Below are positions 1 to 9,486 of a stretch of DNA of 25,000 nucleotides, piece by piece (the stretch's first letter is position 1; every line of letters starts with the position of its first letter). Position numbers and translations under genes: made by a program. Source of the stretch: Cryptomeria japonica (Eukaryota; Streptophyta; Pinopsida; Cupressales; Cupressaceae); assembly GCF_030272615.1 (NCBI RefSeq), contig NC_081414.1, forward strand, positions 660,900,438 to 660,925,437, in the 5' to 3' direction. The notes below the pieces were generated by a model that was not told the origin of the DNA, ran no database searches, and saw only the letters and a program-made list of their open reading frames with translations.

Positions 1-403
1 CATCACCTATTACTTCTCTTTAGAAAAAGGAAAAATAAATTTGAATGGCCTAAGAAGTGCGAAGGGGCATTTCAGCATTTGAAGAAAAATTTAACATCAG
101 CACCAGTCTTGACTATACCAGATCCTAATGGACACTTCACAGTGATTATAGATGCTTCAAGTGAAGGTGTAGGAGTAGTGTTGATGCAAGAAGGAAGAGT
201 GGTTACTTTCGAGCCTAGGAAACTGAAGAAATATGAATTGAATTATGCATTACATGACTTAGAGATTTTGACTATTGTTCATGCATTATAGATGTGGAGG
301 CATTATCTCCTTGGGAAATCATTTGAGCTGAAGTGAGATCATTTAGGACTAAAGTACATCCTTACATAGCCTAACCTTAATGCAAGATAGAGAAGGTGGC
401 TTG
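1..403 (+). pseudogene. Outer Ty3/gypsy pol fragment, RT tail and RNase H (left piece)
   Basis: Frame 1 reads through the connection between reverse transcriptase and RNase H (FEWPKKCEGAFQHLKK) into RNase H. The first catalytic Asp is in IIDASSEGVGVVLMQ, the Glu in the LHDLEIL motif, and a later Asp in DHLGLKY. RNase H would degrade the RNA of the RNA-DNA hybrid during reverse transcription. In-frame stops lie at 289 (TAG), 334 (TGA), 367 (TAG) and 388 (TAG), so the copy is dead. The reading ends at RRWL at position 402, and exactly the next residues of the motif (EFLSEYDFGIGYIKGK) resume at 15539, so E2 split this gene. The 5' part of the element lies outside the window. Family assignment is firm. 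The clade is probably a chromovirus. Confidence 0.92.
399..403. repeat. Target-site duplication of E2, left copy (GCTTG)
   Basis: GCTTG directly precedes the TGTTGG start of the E2 5' LTR and recurs at 15534-15538 directly after the CCTAACA end of the 3' LTR. Removing E2 and one copy restores a continuous gypsy reading frame, which confirms both borders. Confidence 0.95.
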
Positions 404-621
404 TGTTGGCATATGCACACTCCAATGAGACATTGTAGGTGATTGAAGGTTTTGTCATTGATGGCAACCTTACAATCCTATGGCACCGGCAAGGCATTAC
501 ACTACACCGGCACTAGCAAGATCAGAATCTACACTGGTACTTAGACCACCGGCATCGGTAGAGAAAGGAAGTATACTGGCACAAAGGCCGATAGGATTTC
601 TGTTATAATATGCAATACATG
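404..621 (+). repeat. E2 5' LTR, first segment
   Basis: This segment aligns with 15243-15450 of the 3' LTR. My hand count gives 16 substitutions over about 210 bp, 12 of them transitions. It begins TGTTGGCATATGCACACT and carries an array of ACCGGCA-like motifs around 483-575. A TATAATA at 604-610 could be the TATA box. E1 interrupts the LTR immediately downstream. Positions 617-621 (ACATG) are the left copy of the E1 target-site duplication. Confidence 0.92.
617..621. repeat. Target-site duplication of E1, left copy (ACATG)
   Basis: ACATG lies directly before the TGTAGATAGG end of E1 and recurs at 10170-10174 directly after its ATCTACA end. Both copies lie within the sequence of the E2 5' LTR. 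Confidence 0.95.
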
Positions 622-1224
622 TGTAGATAGGAAAATGGAATGCATCAAAGCAATATTAAACTAGCTCAACCACAAAAACTAGATTGCAATGATAAGAAAT
701 CCTAAAAACATTCAATAAAGGCATGAAGATGAAATACTAAAATAAAATGCAAACCAAAGCATGTATCTCCTTCATTGTTCCTCCATTGTCCTTCTTTCTC
801 CTTCAAATTACTTTGTTTGTGGATCTCACCTACAAGTGCAAAATGCAAGTATGAAAGCAAGCAAGATTGAAAAGATGAAAATTGTAGCATAAGGATACAA
901 GAAGTGTGGTTGATTGATTCATTGAAGAAAATCATCCAATTTATAGACAAATTGGAGAGAGGACAAGATTAGCATGAAGAGATTTGAAAGGAAATTCAAA
1001 TCAAGAATGACAAATTATGCACAAATTATGACAAGATTGACATGCAAGATTGATTGACAAAAATTATGACAAGATTAAAATGCCATTCCCATGACAAAAG
1101 GGAAGAGAGAAAATAGCCTCCATGATTGCAACAAATGGAAGCATAAACATAGGAGAAAATGAGGGAATGAAATTAGGGGGAAAAATTAGAGAAATTGAAG
1201 AAAATAGGAGAAATAGAAATTAGG

Positions 1225-1262
1225 TGAATTAATTAATAGGTTTTCATCCATTAATTAATTCA
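1225..1262. repeat. Perfect 13-bp inverted repeat in E1 LTR
   Basis: TGAATTAATTAAT at 1225-1237 is followed by a 12-nt loop and ATTAATTAATTCA at 1250-1262. The same structure is kept at 9202-9239 in the other LTR. In element orientation it lies upstream of the TATA box, in U3. Confidence 0.85.
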
Positions 1263-1560
1263 TGAAAGAGACCTAGGACTAAATAAATCAATTTATTTAA
1301 CCCACCAAGAAGAAGAAAAGGATTAAATGAACAAATCATAAAACCCTAGAAATAAGAGGACAAGGAATTAGGTCAATAAATTAATGTAGGTTCGATCATG
1401 ATTCTGATTGACAAAGGACCAATGTTGATAAATGATTGAGACTGGTTGACAAAAGTCAATGACAAGTTGACCAAGATTGACAAGGAGATCAAATTGATAG
1501 GCGCCAATTGACGAGGAACAATGACTAATTGATCCAAATTGACATGATTGAAAAGGACAA

Positions 1561-1656
1561 GGATCAATGACAAATCGATCACAAAATGACAAGATTGACA
1601 AGGACAAGGATCGATGATGAATCGATCACAAAATGACAAGGCTGACAACAGGACAA
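1561..1656. repeat. 47-bp LTR minisatellite, 2 units
   Basis: Two units starting GGATCAATGACAAATCGATC and GGATCGATGATGAATCGATC, each ending in a TTGACAAGGACAA-like stretch. The first matches the first unit and the second the last unit of the 8-unit array at 9487-9869. Six internal units are therefore absent here or were gained there. Confidence 0.92.
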
Positions 1657-1956
1657 AACCCTAATTCTATCATCAATTAGGATTGACGATGTCCAAAATG
1701 ATGATAAATGAGCACGCACCATGATGCAACAGGATAAGATCGACCAAAATCATGACTGAAGATTGCTATCGACAAGACCTAATTCGAAAGCGATAAAAAT
1801 GAGGAATGCAGAAGAAGGACTCGATGCTCGCAAATGATAAAGACCAAGTGCGCAACATAGAAGAAATGTTAATGCGACGCAAGAACCCTAAAATAAGGCA
1901 ATGTGCAAATGTTAAAGTATGACTCCACAAGCGTTGACCATTTTTAGATGTCTACA

Positions 1957-2002
1957 TTTTGCCCCTCTTTGAGACAATGCGATTTTAAGCGTTGTTTCAA
2001 AG
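1957..2002 (-). promoter_or_regulatory. E1 polypurine tract with abutting 14-bp hairpin
   Basis: On the minus strand AAAGAGGGGCAAAA (1970-1957) directly precedes the TGTAGAC start of the 3' LTR, as expected for the plus-strand primer of reverse transcription. Positions 1967-2002 form a stem of 14 pairs (two of them G-U in RNA) with an 8-nt loop, and the stem overlaps the first purines of the tract. Confidence 0.75.
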
Positions 2003-3051
2003 AACAATAATGAAAATGCCTCAGACAATAACAATGACATATGCATGCCCCCTCGAGGAATTGGCTGAAAAAAATCCAGAAAAGAGGCCGAGTGATCGAT
2101 AAGAATGATAGAAGATGATAGGTTCAAACGGACTGCCAAGACTGATGGAAGAAATGTTAGTAAGAAGAAATTAGATAGAGTACAGTTAGAGATGAAGGAA
2201 AAATTGCTTTCACAAATGCACATAAGTAGGTGAGAACCTTTATTTATTGATTGTAGCAAAGCAAATGCAAAGCATCATGGCATTGAAGGCCAGAGCTGGA
2301 ACACAACCCCTTTTGCAAAAGACAGACACATCGCACACAAGGAATGAGTGAAGCATCCTAGGGTGCATACATCAAGGGTCGAGGTATGTGCGGCGTTCAC
2401 AAAGCGAACGTACTTATCATAGACACCCAATGATATAGTTACCCCAGTTTATGACAAACATTCCACAAATAGCAAACACAACAAAAAAAAAGAAAAGGGA
2501 CCATGAACCATCCTGGTCACTCTAAATCACTCAGTGACATCATCGAGCAACATAGGAACATGATCAAAGCCAAAGATAAATTAGTAAAAAGATAAGACGC
2601 ACAAATTCAACCAAGTCAAACAAGCATTCTGATTGTCATTGTCAAAAGTGGAGAACAAGAATGATCATGCTGTCTAGTTTCAGGGAATGCGGTACCCCGT
2701 CTAAGACAAGACACAGTCTGGTTTCGAGTATACCACACCCTGTATAAGACCCATGATAATAGTGGCAAGGACAAATGATATTGATGTTGATTGATTGACA
2801 TGACAATTTTGATCAATTTGAATGTCTGGTTTGATTGAAAAGTTCATCTGTTAATGCATGATTTCATTAAAGCACAATGTTTGATTGATTGTCATTGGAT
2901 GTATGCTCAGTGATCTATCTATGCACAAAGGGGACCATTTATTGACAAAATGCAAAATGCCAAAGAAATTGTTTTTGGATTTTGATGTTTTTCACTTTGT
3001 AGGAATTTCGCCTTTTTTTATTTTTTTTGTTCATTTTTCAGGAATTTATTT

Positions 3052-3197
3052 GACTTTTTAGGGATTTTTTTCAAGACATTATTTGATTTTTAGGGATTTT
3101 TTCAGGACATTATATGATTTTGAGGGATTTTTTCAGGACATTATATAATTTTTAGGGATTTTTTCAAGACATTATATGATTTTTTGGGATTTTTTAT
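3052..3197. repeat. T-rich tandem array, about 31-bp unit, 4-5 copies
   Basis: The unit is roughly GATTTTTAGGGATTTTTTC followed by AGGACATTATAT. Four units are clear and a fifth is partial. The region lies in non-coding E1 sequence. Confidence 0.85.
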
Positions 3198-3416
3198 GAT
3201 TTTGGCCTCAGTGTCTAGCAAGGCAAGGAATATGACAGGTGAATAAATAGGCTTTCTGAAATGATGGTGGATAGAGGGAAGACAAAGGCCTTTTATCATG
3301 GAGACAATACGGATGCAATTTTCAAGGGCTATTGCATGATGGGACAAGAGACTGGATATGACAATGTAAAGCAGTGACATGGCATGAGGGACATGTTAAG
3401 AGGTTTTTGAAAAATA

Positions 3417-3616
3417 TGTTTTGCATTTCACGTCCTTATGTCAGATCAAGATCAAGGGACAGAAAGAGTGTATGGATAGTGATAAGATATGGATAGGATA
3501 AGCAAGACCAAGAAAAAATGTTTTGCATTTCACGTCCTTATGTCAGATCAAGATCAAGGGACAGAAAGAGTGTATGGATAGTGATAAGATATGGATAGGA
3601 TAAGCAAGACCAAGAA
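3417..3616. repeat. 102-bp tandem duplication
   Basis: TGTTTTGCATTTCACGTCC begins at 3417 and again at 3519. The two copies appear nearly identical through CAAGACCAAGAA, so this duplication is recent relative to other decay in E1, or an assembly artefact. Confidence 0.9.
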
Positions 3617-3942
3617 TGGATAAGGGACATGGATTGAAGGTCGAGGTAGGCTAAGGGATAGTGGCAGAAAGTTGCAATAAGATAGGGAATATGGATGAAA
3701 GGTTATAATAAGCAAAAGGATAAAGACCAAAAGCTGCAAACAAGATGCATGATGCTCATGACGATCCTCAGCCTTGTCAAGATCAAAGGTGGAGAGGGAA
3801 ACTGGACATGAGGGATAATAGGATATGAAGGGTAATGACAGGGGTTCAATAGGATAATGGAACAATGAAGGACAAAAGGATATGATAGGATAAAACCTGT
3901 CCCCAAGTACGGTATGCAAGAAGTTCATAGATTACGCATGAT

Positions 3943-4009
3943 GCCTGTTTGCCAAGTTTTCATCATGGTACTTGCCCAAGGCACCTGTTTGCCAGGTTTT
4001 CACCAGTGG
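3943..4009. repeat. Direct repeat CCTGTTTGCCARGTTTTCA, two copies
   Basis: Copies start at 3943 and 3981 and are separated by a short spacer (CATGGTACTTGCCCAAG). They lie just downstream of the ORF end in element orientation. Role unknown. Confidence 0.75.
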
Positions 4010-4245
4010 ACGAATTATTTTTGCTTTACTTTTTTTTTCTTTTCCTTTTTTCTCACTTTTTATTTTTTTTTATTTTGATTATTTAGTCAAAAATGGACAC
4101 ATGATAGGGGATGAAAGAAGGACTCAAACATCTTTTTGTTTGGATAGTAGCCTTGAAAAAAAAATGGACCATGACCTTTAAAAGTATGCTCAAAGACGTT
4201 GGTAGGATAAGGACATGGAAAAAGATATGAAATTAAGGCAAGGAT

Positions 4246-6781
4246 TTATGCAAAGGATGGGATCAAAGGGATCGAAAGATGGAAAATATGCATTAGATAA
4301 TGGATAGGGTATTGGAAGAATTGGGCTTCAGTGGACGGAAATGTTGGCAAGATCAACATTGGAACACACCTTGATGGGTGGTGGATTGATTGAGGAAAAA
4401 TGGATCTCGGATTGTGAGATTTGGATGGAGGAATAGCTTGGGATTTTGGGACATAAGGGCCCAAAATGGATGAAGAAGGTGATGGAGGAACAAATTTGAA
4501 AGGGTTGGATGGAGGAATAGCAACTTTGGATGCCAAGTTGGATGTTTCTTTAGGCTTTTGTGCTTCAAGGAGCTGCTTAGGGATCCACATGGTTTTTTAT
4601 TTTTCATGCTTTTGTTGTTCTTTGGTGTGCATTTCTTGCACAAGAGATTTAGGAACCCATATAGATTTTAACTTTTGTTTTTGAGAAATGGGCCTTTGTG
4701 ACCTTTTGGATTTTTCCTTTTCTTTATACATCAAATTTTTCTTTGTTTTGACATGTTGATTATATTGGACATGTTCATCCTTGAATACATGTGGATTTTT
4801 AGACTTATGACTTTTATGCTTGGCATCCAAATTGCTTGGAGGGGGAAAGGAATGCATAGATGGATATGAATGAAATGGAGTTCTTTTGGATTGATGAAAT
4901 TTACTCAAGGATGTGTGCCTTTTCTGACCTTGCATAAAGGATGAAGGGATATAAGGACCTAAGATGGATGGAAGGGATAAAGGGGAAGGGATATGTTTGG
5001 GTTTTGAAGGGATGTTGGATTTAGTAGGGGTACCTGCACTCACATGTTAGAATCATGAAGGGGATTAGGATCATGAGGGGGACTAGGATTATGTAGTGGA
5101 CATGGTTCAATGACAGGCTCTTCAAGAGATGGAATGGGAGAAATAATGGGATCATCAAAAGAAATGCGATCTTGGAGTGTATATGGAGCATTAAGACAAG
5201 GAGATGGAGGAACAAAAGGATCTTGTGGAGGATTTAAAGGATTAATTTGATCTTGACAAGGAGGAAGATCATTGGAATCCTCCTTAAAGTTGCTTTGCTC
5301 TTGACTTTTCATGGGATCATCGGAAAGGATGGAAGGGATATCTTGATCTTTCTTAGGAAGTGGAATGTCAATGGGATTTGAAAGGACATTGTGTTTTTGG
5401 ATAGAATTGACAGGAATAAGTGAATCATTGTGAGTGTCTGGGGAAATGGGATCTTGGTCAACAATTGGATGGGATGATAAGGTTTCAAGATCTTCATCTT
5501 CATCTATTTCAAGACATGTTTCTTCATGCTCTAAATTATCCTCTTGACATGAGGTTGGACTTTGGATATCCATGGGGGATTCTGACAAGGGATCAATGTT
5601 TTGGCATGAAGGAAATGCACTTTGAACATTTGTGATGGATTCTGGCAAAGAATCAATGCTTGAACATGAGGAAGAGGGACTTCAAATGGGGTCCTCTAAA
5701 ACAGGTAATGGCAATAAAGTGCATGGTGGCATTGAGTCTTGTATTTCTGAAACATGACAAGGATGTGCATCATGAATTGGATTATCTTGGCAATCAATTA
5801 CGAATAGCCCTTGGATAATTTCATCCTTGGGTGTATTGTTTGATGAGGACAATATGGAAGGTTCTTGTGAAACTTCTAAAGGTGTAGGGATAGATGCCAC
5901 TGGAGTGTCAATTTGTTTGTGGGGGGATGAGGCATTGCTAGACATAATTGTATTATCTTGATCTTCCTCAAAGAAATCACTTGGTAATTTCCTTAAGATC
6001 CTTGCAATAAGGCCACCTTTCTTTCGAGGTTTTGACATAGTTGTATCTGGAATTTGAACTGGTTTGGCAAGGAGTTGGTTCTAGTCTGATGTCATGTTTT
6101 GATATTGGACTTGGTTCAATTATTCTGACATGTTTGAAACTTGGGTCGGTGTGTGTTGCAACCTTTGTTTTTGAATGTTTGGTTGTGGTTGTTGACATTG
6201 ATATGTTGATTGATATGTTGATTGAACTTGTTGATATTCCACCATTGGTTGAACTATTTGTGGACATTGTATCGTTGGTTGGATATATTGTTGAAATTGG
6301 ACCATTGGTTGTGTTGGTTGTATATGTTGGACCATTGGTTGTGTCTGTTGGATATGTTGTTGATTCGAGATTTGATTGAATGAAATTTGACCAAATGAAT
6401 TTTGCTTTGGGACTTGATTGAAATTTGTGCTTGTTTTTTGAAATTGTTTCATCATCTCTATTTGAGAGATGAGAGCTGGTATGTCTGATCATTCGATAAG
6501 AGATTTTACATCAATTGGCTCAAATTTTGGGTTTGGACCTTGAAATTTTTGAAACATTTTGGACATTTGTGATCTATTCTTCTCAATGTTTTTCACTTTT
6601 TGTTCCAAAATCTCCTTTTTTGAGCTAGTTTTTCCTCTAGTTTTTGTATTTGGGCATTTACATCATCATGATAAGTTTGATCCAAGTTCTGAGACATGTA
6701 GAGTTTGGATTGACATGATTGATTTCTCAATTGTGATGACATGGCTTTGTAAGAAGGTTGAGACCTCATTTCAACAAACAT
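4246..6781 (-). pseudogene. E1 ORF: unrecognised Gln/Pro-rich element protein, broken
   Basis: I do not recognise this protein. Starting from an ATG at 6781-6779 (MFVEMRSQPSYK), a charged coiled-coil-like stretch (NAQIQKLEEKLAQK) crosses a frameshift near 6611-6622, next to a run of T. A Lys/Gln-rich part, a Gln/Pro/Thr-rich part around 6120-6455 (repeated TQPMVQ) and a basic segment at 6038 (MSKPRKKGGLIARILRKL) follow. Then comes a long acidic, Pro/Ser/Asp-rich region (5680-5040). After a second frameshift at about 5043-5040 there is a Pro/Lys/Ser-rich tail with twofold motifs (ILGPYIPSS/ILGPYVPKS and IWVPKSL/MWIPKQL). In-frame stops include TGA at 6491, TAA and TAG between 6120 and 6039, TGA at 5684 and TAA at 4599. 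Total is about 845 codons. No zinc knuckle or enzyme motif is seen. It is in sense orientation for E1, so it is probably a gag-like or accessory protein. The exact start is uncertain. Confidence 0.65.
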
Positions 6782-7619
6782 GTCATTATGCAATGCAACT
6801 AATGGGATTGACAAATGCAACCTAAAAGGATGACAATGCAACTTAATGTTTTTTTGTTGGTTACCTTTTGAATTTTTGGAGACAAACTTTTGAAATGCAA
6901 AGCTAAAGACACAACCTTGGGAAATTGAAATGAAGCCAAGACCTTAAAGGACAAAGGACCAAATGACAATAGGACAAATTGACAATGTCTCACCTATATG
7001 CTTGGATACTAAGCTAGGTTTGACAAAAATGATATTAATGAAAGGACAAATTTTAGACAAGGTCAAGACTCCCTAACAACAACTTAGGGTATCATCCAAA
7101 GTTTTGATTTTTCAAGTTTGACAAACCAAATTTTTGAGACTAAATGCAAGAAGGCAATGATTATCAAAACAAAATGGAAATCTAGCTTGGGTATGACAAT
7201 GAAATGAAAACTTAGGGAAATGATTTTTAAACCTAAGTGCAAAATGAGGACACTTGCAATGAAAAGGACTAAAATTAAGGGAGATGACAATATGTCCTAG
7301 GACCTAAGTTGGACTATGCAAAACCTAGCCTAAAGTGACATGAATTTTGAAACAAAGACATTCAATGTTTTGACAAGCCATGTTCAAATGTTGGATGAAT
7401 ACTTGGACAAATTTGGACTTTTGTTTGGATTTTGTTTTGAATTGAAGGTTGTTGGTTTTGAAAACCCAAGTTGATTATGAGCACTTTTGAAAGTTTGTTT
7501 TCGATTTAACTTTTGACAATCACAGAAGACAAAATGTTTGTTTGACTTTGACTCAAGACAATCAAGCACATTCACAACAAATCCTATGGCTAGCAAGGGC
7601 AATATCTGTTGAATCCTCT

Positions 7620-8050
7620 AACCATAAAATACAACACTCAGCTGGATAGCTAGACGCTTGGTAGCACTGGCTTCCCCTTATAGTGCACTCACTTCTCGGG
7701 CATACCAAGCTTCAAGTTCAAGGGGCATCACTTCCCAAGAACTTGCTATCTCTAACTGAGGAGTACATGAGAGGTGTCTTTGGCATGTGCATATCACAAC
7801 ACTTGAGCCAACAGATAGAAGGATTTTGGCATCTAAAAAAACAAGAGATTCTAGTAAAGGCATCCCTTCGGGTGGGTATTGATCTGGTGAATAAATCATC
7901 GCAATACCATTCCAGCACCCGTTGTATACAACTTTCGTTGCATCCACAATTATTTAGAGTGGTTCAGAAGAGCTTGGCTTTAGCCCGTCACCACTTAGGG
8001 TCGTTCCCTCTCACCAATGCCTGTGCGAAGTGCTAGGCAAATCAGGAGGC
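7620..8050. other. Less AT-rich block of unknown origin inside E1 leader
   Basis: Base composition is visibly less AT-rich than in the flanks, and frames stay open on both strands. The minus-strand frame begins MDATKVVYNGCWNGIAMIYS. It could be a captured host fragment or a structured leader. I recognise neither. Confidence 0.4.
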
Positions 8051-8356
8051 AGGCCCAATTCTAAGGGTTAAAACATGCAATCAAATTAAAAACAGACAAA
8101 GCATGCATGGTGTTCATTAACCTTTAAGAAATGAAATGTGCAACTACTTTAAAAATTGCAAACAAGATGTTTTAGTGAAAGTCTTTGACCGCGTCCTGCA
8201 TAAGATTCGTTAGTAGTTGTATTTTTAGTCTTCGTCGCACGTAATGCCAAGGTGTTGCACAGAGAATTAGTACCAAAGAAAACTAGAATGCAAGAAACAG
8301 AATGAAATAAACAAATTTGCAAGTAAGAACACTGATTTTACCTCTGTTTCTGGCCT

Positions 8357-8503
8357 TACATAGGCGCAGAATGTCTCAACATAGGCGCAGAATGTATCAA
8401 CATAGGCGTAGAATGCATCAACACAGGTGCAAATCTCATCAACACAGGTGCAAATCTCATCAACACAGGCACAGAATGCCTCAACATAGGCACAGAAGTG
8501 TCC
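8357..8503. repeat. 21-bp tandem array, 7 units
   Basis: Units begin at 8357, 8378, 8399, 8420, 8441, 8462 and 8483 and follow AACATAGGCGCAGAATGYCTC with variation. Because 21 is a multiple of 3, frames stay open on both strands, so the ORF that spans it (8317-8532, +) is not evidence of a gene. Confidence 0.95.
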
Positions 8504-8586
8504 AGAAAGCTCTGAGTCACCCTATTTCTTGATTTTTTACCAGCAAATCAGCTCAAAAGCACTCAAAAACATGGTTAAGGGGTTAG

Positions 8587-8604
8587 TTCACGTCGGGTTC
8601 ACCG
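8587..8604 (-). promoter_or_regulatory. E1 primer-binding site, tRNA-Trp-like
   Basis: The + strand reads TTCACGTCGGGTTCACCG just outside the LTR. Its complement, CGGTGAACCCGACGTGAA, lies 5 nt after the end of the minus-strand 5' LTR, where a PBS is expected. From memory the 3' end of plant nuclear tRNA-Trp(CCA) is TTCACGTCGGGTTCA plus CCA, which would give 17 consecutive matches with one mismatch at the terminal A. Position supports the call. The tRNA identity rests on memory. Confidence 0.72.
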
Positions 8605-8902
8605 AAAAATGTAGATAGGAAAATGGAATGCATCAAAACAATATTAAACTAGCTCAACCACAAAAACTAGATTGCAATGATAAGAAATCCTAATACATTC
8701 AATAAAGGCATGAAGATGAAATAAAATGCAAACCAAAGCATGTATCTCCTTCATTGTTCCTCCATTATTATTCTTTCACCTTCAAATTTGATGTGGATCT
8801 CACCTACAAGTGCAAAATGCAAGTGGAAAGCAAGTTGTTGATGAAATTTGCAGTATAAGGTTACTCGAAAATGTGATTGATTGATTCATTGAAGAAAATC
8901 AT

Positions 8903-8922
8903 CCAATTTATAGACAAATTGG
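8903..8922 (-). promoter_or_regulatory. Putative TATA box of E1 LTR
   Basis: The minus strand reads CTATAAATTGG within the imperfect palindrome CCAATTTATAGACAAATTGG. The motif is conserved in the other LTR at 936-955. About 300 bp remain to the LTR end, a plausible R-U5 length. Confidence 0.6.
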
Positions 8923-9201
8923 AGAGAGGACAAGATTAGCATGAAGAGATTTGAAAGGAAATTCAAATCAAGAATGACAAATTATGCACAAATTATGACA
9001 AGATTGACATGCAAGATTGATTGACAAAAATTATGACAAATTATGACAAGATTAAAATGCCATTCCCATGACAAAAGGGAAGATAGAAAATAGCCTCCAT
9101 GATTGCAACAAATGGAAGCATAAACATAGGAGAAAATGAGGGAATGAAATTAGGGGGAAAAATTAGAGAAATTGAAGAAAATAGGAGAAATATAAATTAG
9201 G

Positions 9202-9239
9202 TGAATTAATTAATAGGTTTTCATCCATTAATTAATTCA
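9202..9239. repeat. Perfect 13-bp inverted repeat in E1 LTR, right copy
   Basis: Same structure as at 1225-1262 (TGAATTAATTAAT, loop, ATTAATTAATTCA), unchanged between the LTRs. Confidence 0.85.
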
Positions 9240-9486
9240 TGAAAGAGACCTAGGACTAAATAAATCAATTTATTTAACCCACCAAGAAGAAGAAAAGGAT
9301 TAAATGAACAAATCATAAAACCCTAGAAATAAGAGGACAAGGAATTAGGTCAATACAACAAGAAATTAATGTAGTTCGACCATGATTCTGATTGAAAAAG
9401 GACCAATGTTGATAAATGATTGATAGGCACGAATTGACGAGGAACAATGACTAATTGATCCAAATTGACATGATTGAAAAGGACAA

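Larger units (their letters stand above)
622..1956 (-). repeat. E1 3' LTR (left copy, 1,335 bp)
   Basis: Pairs with 8610-10169. On the minus strand it begins TGTAGACATCTAAAAATGG and ends CCTATCTACA. A minus-strand TATAAA lies at 945-940 inside the short inverted repeat CCAATTT...AAATTGG. A perfect 13-bp inverted repeat lies at 1225-1262. About 1400-1690 is dense in TTGAC, the W-box core. It holds only two units of the 47-bp repeat (1561-1656) and an approximately 58-bp stretch (about 1436-1495) missing from the other LTR, probably deleted there between short ATTGA repeats. Confidence 0.93.
2003..4245 (-). other. E1 3' non-coding region
   Basis: About 2.2 kb between the end of the E1 ORF and the PPT, with no convincing coding frame on either strand. 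It holds a T-rich 31-bp tandem array (3052-3197), a 102-bp tandem duplication (3417-3616), two copies of a CCTGTTTGCCARGTTTTCA motif (3943-4009) and a long pyrimidine run on the + strand (about 4018-4080). The stretch 3460-3900 is rich in GGATA/GATAAG. A small inverted repeat, CGTTC...GAACG, lies near 2395-2411. I see no domain and no captured host gene. Confidence 0.7.
6782..8609 (-). other. E1 5' leader region
   Basis: About 1.8 kb between the PBS and the E1 ORF. It contains the 7 x 21-bp array (8357-8503) and a less AT-rich block (about 7620-8050) with short ORFs open on both strands (89 codons on minus at 7947-7678, 117 codons on plus at 7683-8036). About 6842-7600 has many stops in all frames. 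I find no known domain. Long leaders are common in large plant gypsy-type elements, so a packaging or translation role is possible but not shown. Confidence 0.65.

Noticed and set aside
702-950. Minus-strand ORFs within the E1 LTR (also 1368-1648 and 1912-2259)
   Set aside because: They lie in LTR or PPT sequence, are short, and are not kept in the paired LTR where it diverges.
6041-6379. Plus-strand hydrophobic ORF of 112 codons resembling a membrane protein
   Set aside because: It is the antisense shadow of the Gln/Thr/Pro-rich E1 ORF. Val/Leu/Ile-rich translation is expected opposite such codons.
7678-8036. Overlapping 89-codon minus and 117-codon plus ORFs as host genes
   Set aside because: Both cannot easily be real, neither has a recognisable domain or clear start context, and the block lies inside E1. 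I keep only the compositional note.
8317-8532. 71-codon plus-strand ORF rich in His-Arg repeats
   Set aside because: It is an artefact of the 21-bp array, which is open on both strands, and it lies antisense to E1.
8587-8604. tRNA gene fragment
   Set aside because: Only the 3' end of a tRNA is matched, without any cloverleaf upstream, and the position next to the LTR is that of a primer-binding site.
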